Below, one piece after another: positions 14,427-18,718 of a DNA stretch of 18,718 bases. The notes below the pieces were generated by a model. It searched no databases. It saw only the letters and a program-made list of their open reading frames with translations, and had not been told where the DNA came from. The DNA comes from an uncultured Clostridiaceae bacterium (GTDB lineage Bacteria > Bacillota > Clostridia > Lachnospirales > Lachnospiraceae), in the NCBI GenBank assembly GCA_958441075.1, contig CAUCBQ010000022.1, positions 1 through 18,718 on the forward strand. Direction: 5' to 3'. Position numbers and translations under genes: made by a program. The stretch's first letter is position 1. Each line of letters starts with the position of its first letter.

Positions 14427-15086
14427 ATGGGAAAAAGCAGGAAGATAAAACTGGGAGATATGGTGCTGCCGATCAATCCGGCAGAGCTGGATGTGGTTAT
14501 GCCTCAGCTTAATAAGCGCATGACCCTTTTGAATATGGGAGGCATCAACCTGAAGGGAAACAGGGATATCACCACAGTAACCCTTTCTTCTTTTTTTCCG
14601 GGCCGTAAATCACCATTTTACCATTATGCAGACCGGACACCCGGAAAATACCGGGCTAAGATTGAAAACTGGAAAGAAAATAAGGAAGTCAAACGGCTGA
14701 TTATCACAGATATGGGTATCAATCTGGCCATGCTGATTGATAAATGTACGTTTAAGGTAAAAGAAGGCAGCGATGATGTCTACTATACACTGGAGCTGTC
14801 AGAATACCGGACATTGACGGTCCCAACCGTAGCAGTCCCCCTTCAGGTACGGGATAATGGCTTAAAACAGCGGCCGGATGAAGCCGTTCCCGCTAAGACC
14901 CATACGGTAGGGGGAGGGGATACACTGTGGGGGATCGCGAAAAAGTATTACGGGAATGGAAGCCAGAATACCAAGATTTATGCGGCAAACAGCACTGTGA
15001 TTGAAGAAGCAGCGAAGAAACACGGAAAAAGCAGCAGTAACAATGGCTGGTGGATCTATCCAGGAACCGTATTAACGATCCCATAG
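14427..15086 (+). CDS. LysM-containing baseplate/tail protein (XkdP-like)
   Basis: I chose ATG 14427 (219 residues) over an in-frame ATG at 14412 because GGGAGG stands at 14414-14419, correctly spaced for the later one. The N-terminal part, with LGDMVLPINPAELDVVMPQL and IKGNRD-like strands, matches XkdP. A LysM domain occupies about 159-219 (HTVGGGDTLWGIAKKYYGNG to the final YPGTVLTIP), which would contact peptidoglycan or help position the hub. It lies between the tape measure and the hub gene, as in PBSX. Confidence 0.9.
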   Translation: MGKSRKIKLGDMVLPINPAELDVVMPQLNKRMTLLNMGGINLKGNRDITTVTLSSFFPGRKSPFYHYADRTPGKYRAKIENWKENKEVKRLIITDMGINLAMLIDKCTFKVKEGSDDVYYTLELSEYRTLTVPTVAVPLQVRDNGLKQRPDEAVPAKTHTVGGGDTLWGIAKKYYGNGSQNTKIYAANSTVIEEAAKKHGKSSSNNGWWIYPGTVLTIP

Positions 15087-15098
15087 GAGGTGGAAGGA

Positions 15099-16076
15099 AT
15101 GAAACTATTGGTTAAAGACAGGGATCTGAGCGAACTGGTAGAATCCATTACCTGGGGAGGCGATTCCGGACAGATTTCCCGGAAGCTGGAATTTACGGTT
15201 GCCCAGAATGTGCTGGATAAAAATTTTCCTGCTGCAGCAGTCAATGAAGGGGATCAGGTTCTGCTTCAGGATACATCAGGAACTTGCATCTTTGGCGGGA
15301 TTATTCTTGACATAGATAAAACAGCAGGAAGCAACCAGATCCGCTATCTGGCTTATGACCTGCTTTTTTATATTAACGGATCAGAGATAACAAAAGATTA
15401 CTATGGAACTCCGGAGGACATATCCAGAGATGTGTGTGCAGCCCTGGGAATTTCAGCCGGTACAATGGCGGCAACAGGGATTACAATCGCTAATCCCTGT
15501 GTGAAAAAGACGGGATATCAAATCATACAGTCCTCCTATACAGCGGCTGCACAGCAGAATGGAAAGGTATATCAGCTTGTGATGGAACAGGTCAGCCGGG
15601 TGTCCGTGATCGAAAAAGGACAGGACAGCGGTGTAATCCTTACAGGGGATGCCAATCTGTCTGGAGCGTCTTATAAAACAACCCTTAAAAACCTGGTTAA
15701 TAAGGTTTTAATCACCGATAAAAAGGGGACTGTGATTGGCACAGTGGAAGATCTGGAAAGCCAGGCCGCTTATGGGACGATCCAGAAAATCCATCAGAAA
15801 GAGGAGAATAGGGATGCAGATGCGGAGGCCAAAAATATGCTGAAGGGCAGTGAGCCTACGGCATCCGTGACCGGGCTTCCGGATGATATCCGGGCGGTCT
15901 CCGGCTATGCGGTATTGGTGCAGGAGCATGAAACAGGACTGATCGGACGTTTTTATATCGAAAGCGACAGCCATACCTATGCGAATGGAGAAGCTGCCAT
16001 GTCCCTGACATTATCATTTCAGAACCTGATGGATGAGATTGAAATAGAAAAGCCGAAAGAAGATAAGGAGAAATGA
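15099..16076 (+). CDS. Baseplate hub protein (XkdQ/YqbQ-like)
   Basis: The 325-residue protein starts at ATG 15099, since AGGAGG at 15085-15090 is spaced for it; an in-frame GTG lies at 15090 within that site. Sequence features include SITWGGDSGQISRKLEFTVA, GDQVLLQDTSGTCIFGGIIL and IRYLAYDLLFYINGSE, which resemble the hub family related to Mu gp44 / T4 gp27. The C-terminus is acidic and Lys-rich. It should sit at the tail tip where the tube meets the baseplate. Confidence 0.87.
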   Translation: MKLLVKDRDLSELVESITWGGDSGQISRKLEFTVAQNVLDKNFPAAAVNEGDQVLLQDTSGTCIFGGIILDIDKTAGSNQIRYLAYDLLFYINGSEITKDYYGTPEDISRDVCAALGISAGTMAATGITIANPCVKKTGYQIIQSSYTAAAQQNGKVYQLVMEQVSRVSVIEKGQDSGVILTGDANLSGASYKTTLKNLVNKVLITDKKGTVIGTVEDLESQAAYGTIQKIHQKEENRDADAEAKNMLKGSEPTASVTGLPDDIRAVSGYAVLVQEHETGLIGRFYIESDSHTYANGEAAMSLTLSFQNLMDEIEIEKPKEDKEK

Positions 16077-16077
16077 G

Positions 16078-16305
16078 ATGGGAGAGTATACAGGAAAGCT
16101 TGCAAAAAAACTGAGGAGCCAGCAGGCCGCAGGAACGGGGGGATTATTGTGCGCAGAATATGTATCCCCGAATGCCATCCGGATTGGGGGACAGACATTT
16201 TCGCACAATATCCACCAGAATCCAGACTGCAGTGCACAGGCAGGGGATTCGGTTCTGGCGGCGCAGATTGGAACGTCGTTTTATGTAATATGCAAGGTGG
16301 TATAA
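16078..16305 (+). CDS. DUF2577-like small baseplate protein (XkdR-like)
   Basis: The 75-residue reading frame starts at ATG 16078, one base after the previous stop. The pattern IRIGGQTFSHNIHQNPD, then AGDSVLAAQIGTSFYVICKV is like the small OB- or beta-barrel-type DUF2577 proteins coded at this point in PBSX and skin. Its role in the baseplate is not established. Confidence 0.78.
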   Translation: MGEYTGKLAKKLRSQQAAGTGGLLCAEYVSPNAIRIGGQTFSHNIHQNPDCSAQAGDSVLAAQIGTSFYVICKVV

Positions 16306-16309
16306 TACT

Positions 16310-16747
16310 ATGGGAGTTTTTCCGTTTATAAATCCGGATGTGGCATCAGATGAGAATAAGGATCTTCCCATGTTTCGGGAATATGCATATGACTTTGAAA
16401 AACAGTGCCTGAAGCTTAAAGATGGAAACACATATCTGGTGGAAGGGAATGAAGCGCTCAGGATCTGGATCTATTTTGCATTGGGGACAGCCCGGTACCG
16501 TTACATGGCTTATGACCGGGCATTTGGGAGCGAAATTGAAGAAAAACTGATCGGACAGCCCCTGAGTGATGATGTGACCCGGATGGAGCTGGAACGGTAT
16601 ATCACGGAGGCCCTGATGTGCAATCCGTATATTCAGGAGCTGTCAGACTTTGAATTTAAAACTATTCCGTCCGGGGTACGTGTATCCTTCCAATGCCGGA
16701 CCATATACGGGACGGATCAAATGCTATATGAAAAGGCGGTGGTGTGA
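16310..16747 (+). CDS. DUF2634-like baseplate protein (XkdS-like, gp25 position)
   Basis: This 145-residue protein has AAGGTGG before ATG 16310. It begins MGVFPFINPD and contains DFEKQCLKLKDGNTYLVEGN, then ALRIWIYFALGTARYRYMAY, a pattern of XkdS/YqbS proteins that take the place of the T4 gp25-type wedge protein. Its stop TGA (16745-16747) shares a base with the baseplate J start. Confidence 0.87.
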   Translation: MGVFPFINPDVASDENKDLPMFREYAYDFEKQCLKLKDGNTYLVEGNEALRIWIYFALGTARYRYMAYDRAFGSEIEEKLIGQPLSDDVTRMELERYITEALMCNPYIQELSDFEFKTIPSGVRVSFQCRTIYGTDQMLYEKAVV

Positions 16748-17457
16748 TGGAATGGACAGCTGCAGAGATTCTGGAAGAAATGAAGCAGAATTTAGAGAAT
16801 GAGGCCAGCAGGATCGAGGGAAGCTTTACGATGGACAATCTCCAGGCGGTATCGGAAGTACTGGCTATGTATAATGGGATGCTGATCCGGCCATTATGGG
16901 ATGAAATTGATAAACAGATTGAACGGGTTGTGACATCCGGAAATGAAAACCACTATGTATTCTGGGCAAAACAGGTGGAAGATTCCAGTGGGAAAAAAGT
17001 GGTGGGAAATGCCAGAGCCTACGGGGTTCGGGACGGGTCTGGAGTTGTGTATGTAGTGCTTATTACACCGGAAGCCGAAGCTCCGTCTGAGGATACGATC
17101 CATCTGGTTGAAGAATACATTAAAACCCAGCGCCCGGTTGGTGCTAAGCCCGTCATTCGTGCAGCAGAAGCGGTGGAGGTTACCGTCCAGGGTATTGTGG
17201 AGCTGCAGGACGGAATAGAAATCGGCGGGATACAGACCCAGGCACAGAAAGCGATATCAGAGTATCTGTCAGAGGTGGCCTTTTCCAACCAGGAAGGAAC
17301 GGTGCTTAATTACCACCGGATCGGCCTGATCATAGGTGGAATCCAGGGCGTGAAAGAAATCGTGGATTATACGGTCAATGGCCAGAAAGATTCACTTACA
17401 GCAACCTACAGCCAATTTTTTAAGTTGAAAGGACTGACTCTAAATGTTAACCAGTGA
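16747..17457 (+). CDS. Baseplate J-like wedge protein (XkdT-like)
   Basis: ATG 16747 overlaps the upstream stop by one base; an in-frame GTG at 16744 is less likely. The 236-residue product has the baseplate J signatures GNARAYGVRDGSGVVYVVLI and PVGAKPVIRAAEAVEVTVQG, and ends with YSQFFKLKGLTLNVNQ. It is shorter than many J proteins (PBSX XkdT is over 300 residues), so the N-terminal part is reduced. It should form the wedge that links hub to fibres. Confidence 0.9.
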   Translation: MEWTAAEILEEMKQNLENEASRIEGSFTMDNLQAVSEVLAMYNGMLIRPLWDEIDKQIERVVTSGNENHYVFWAKQVEDSSGKKVVGNARAYGVRDGSGVVYVVLITPEAEAPSEDTIHLVEEYIKTQRPVGAKPVIRAAEAVEVTVQGIVELQDGIEIGGIQTQAQKAISEYLSEVAFSNQEGTVLNYHRIGLIIGGIQGVKEIVDYTVNGQKDSLTATYSQFFKLKGLTLNVNQ

Positions 17458-17953
17458 AACGATGTTACCCAAGATCAAGACCCGGATTCCACAGATGCAA
17501 GACCTTCTTCAGGCAGAGCAGAAATATTTGGATGTGATTTTTGATTTGGCGGAGTGGCTGCGGGGAAGGATGGAACTATTAAGTGAAGTGGTTATGAATA
17601 TTCCTAATTTAAAAGCCAAAATCAAACAGATCACAGGATGGGATTGCGAGATCCTGGAAGATGCAGAACATCTCACAATCACAATCCGATACTATTTTGA
17701 TGCACAAAAACCAGATCTGGAACAGGAAAAGAGGATACTGATGTATATTCCGGCACATCTGAAAGTCATCCATGAATTTCTTCAGAGGTATTTGGGATTG
17801 AGGCACCTATATGCTGGTGCTGGAAGCGGTGATCGGATCAGATATACAGCATATCCCCAGGAAGTAAACGGGACACAGAAAGGAACTGCAGGTGTAACTG
17901 TGCAGGGAGGGATTTGTACATACAGTAAGATGATTATTTATCCGGAGGTATAG
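17444..17953 (+). CDS. DUF2313-like tail protein (XkdU/YmfQ-like)
   Basis: The 169-residue protein starts at ATG 17444, 14 bases inside the previous gene. Its first 50 residues are helical (LLQAEQKYLDVIFDLAEWLR), then KAKIKQITGWDCEILEDAEH, and a middle with YIPAHLKVIHEFLQRYLGL, which fits YmfQ/XkdU proteins found between baseplate J and the fibre. These probably connect baseplate wedge and fibre. Annotation relies on pattern and position. Confidence 0.82.
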   Translation: MLTSETMLPKIKTRIPQMQDLLQAEQKYLDVIFDLAEWLRGRMELLSEVVMNIPNLKAKIKQITGWDCEILEDAEHLTITIRYYFDAQKPDLEQEKRILMYIPAHLKVIHEFLQRYLGLRHLYAGAGSGDRIRYTAYPQEVNGTQKGTAGVTVQGGICTYSKMIIYPEV

Positions 17954-17955
17954 GC

Positions 17956-18718
17956 ATGGCCAATGAAAATACAATTCAGGCGACAGGAACATTTATAACC
18001 CGTAAGGGATTAAACCTTATTACGAAACTTGTTGCAGCAAAAGGAACGCTTTCTTTCAGCCGTGCGGCTGTAGGGACAGGGAAGCCGCCAGAGGGTTATT
18101 CCCCAGATTCAATGATTTCATTATCATCCTATAAAATGGATGCCGAGATTGCAGATTATGGTATCCAGGAAGATAAGGCATATGTTACCATGCAGGTCAG
18201 CAGTGACCAGGTAGAAGAAGGGTTCCTGCTTACAGAGGTAGGTTTGTATGCGACAGATCCGGATGAGGGAGAAATCCTGTATGCATATATGGACATCTCT
18301 ACCGATCCTACTTACATATATGCCAATGGATCAGCCAACAGGACCAAATATGCAGAATTTACCCTGTATGTGTTGGTCGGGACTGTAGAGAAAGTGACTG
18401 CTGCAGTCACTCCGGGAAGTATTATTACCAAGGAAACTTTTAAGGCCAGTAATCTGCCTGTGACAGATACACATGGAATTATGGGTGACAGCGGCAGTAC
18501 CGTAATGAGCCAGGAGTTATTTGATGCAGTGGCTGAAAAAATCATGAATGAACTGGTCAGCAACGAAAAGCTGAATACTGTTTTGACAGAGAAGCTGGCA
18601 GATTACATTATGAAAAGCAAGATTGTCAATCACCTGTTGGCAACAGATGAAAGTACTGTATTGTCAGGGCCTATGGGTAAGGAACTTAAGGGATTGATTG
18701 ATGTGCTCAATACCAAGC
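17956..18718 (+). CDS. Tail fibre/collar-type protein, 3' partial
   Basis: ATG 17956 follows GGAGG at 17944-17948 and the frame stays open to the right edge, giving 254 codons plus one base; the gene continues outside. The N-terminal domain has TGTFITRKGLNLITKLVAAK, FSRAAVGTGKPPEGYSP, QVSSDQVEEGFLLTEVGLYA and GEILYAYMDI, a widespread baseplate-attachment module of Firmicutes phage fibres. The later part is more helical with repeated EKL-type turns (VAEKIMNELVSNEKLNTVLT). The receptor-binding tip is not in the window. Confidence 0.87.
   Translation, partial: MANENTIQATGTFITRKGLNLITKLVAAKGTLSFSRAAVGTGKPPEGYSPDSMISLSSYKMDAEIADYGIQEDKAYVTMQVSSDQVEEGFLLTEVGLYATDPDEGEILYAYMDISTDPTYIYANGSANRTKYAEFTLYVLVGTVEKVTAAVTPGSIITKETFKASNLPVTDTHGIMGDSGSTVMSQELFDAVAEKIMNELVSNEKLNTVLTEKLADYIMKSKIVNHLLATDESTVLSGPMGKELKGLIDVLNTK

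Overview
The window is part of an integrated or packaged genome of a tailed bacteriophage with a contractile tail (myovirus morphology). The host is most likely a Gram-positive, Clostridia-type bacterium, probably Lachnospiraceae. The grounds are strong AGGAGG-type ribosome binding sites, ATG/GTG starts, intermediate GC, and proteins resembling those of the Bacillus subtilis PBSX/skin elements and gut Clostridia prophages. All genes I support lie on the + strand, are tightly packed and often overlap by 1-14 bases, so this looks like one long late operon. I see no tRNA, rRNA, CRISPR array, insertion sequence, integrase, lysis gene or attachment site.

Layout. (1) Packaging, 2-3026: a DUF3486-type (Mu gp27-like) small terminase cut by the left window edge, a phage-encoded NusG paralogue of the LoaP kind, a structured 251-base gene-free stretch (1018-1268), then the large terminase. 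(2) Head, 3042-9669: SPP1 gp6-type portal, a MuF/gp7 minor head protein with a C-terminal HExxH metalloprotease-like domain, an overlapping 59-residue Cys-rich protein, a two-gene cassette bracketed by two look-alike hairpins, scaffold, major capsid protein, two head completion proteins and an HK97 gp10-like protein. (3) Tail, 9679-17953: the gene order of the PBSX tail from xkdJ to xkdU, namely terminator-like protein, sheath, tube, a chaperone with a -1 frameshifted extension, tape measure, LysM protein, hub protein, DUF2577, DUF2634, baseplate J and DUF2313. (4) 17956 to the right edge: the N-terminal part of a tail fibre that continues beyond the window.

How it fits together. The terminase pair loads DNA through the portal into a capsid built on the scaffold. 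The connectors join the head to a sheath-and-tube tail whose length is set by the tape measure and whose baseplate is assembled from the xkdP-xkdU homologues. The least routine part is regulatory: a NusG paralogue sits directly before a hairpin-rich leader, and at least three terminator-like hairpins lie inside the roughly 17.5 kb downstream (6302-6330, 6849-6874, 12164-12188). This suggests a phage-encoded processive antitermination system for late genes, which I infer from the layout and did not see demonstrated. The second point of interest is the MuF-metalloprotease fusion with its overlapping Cys-rich partner, which fits either a capsid-carried effector or toxin, or a head maturation protease.
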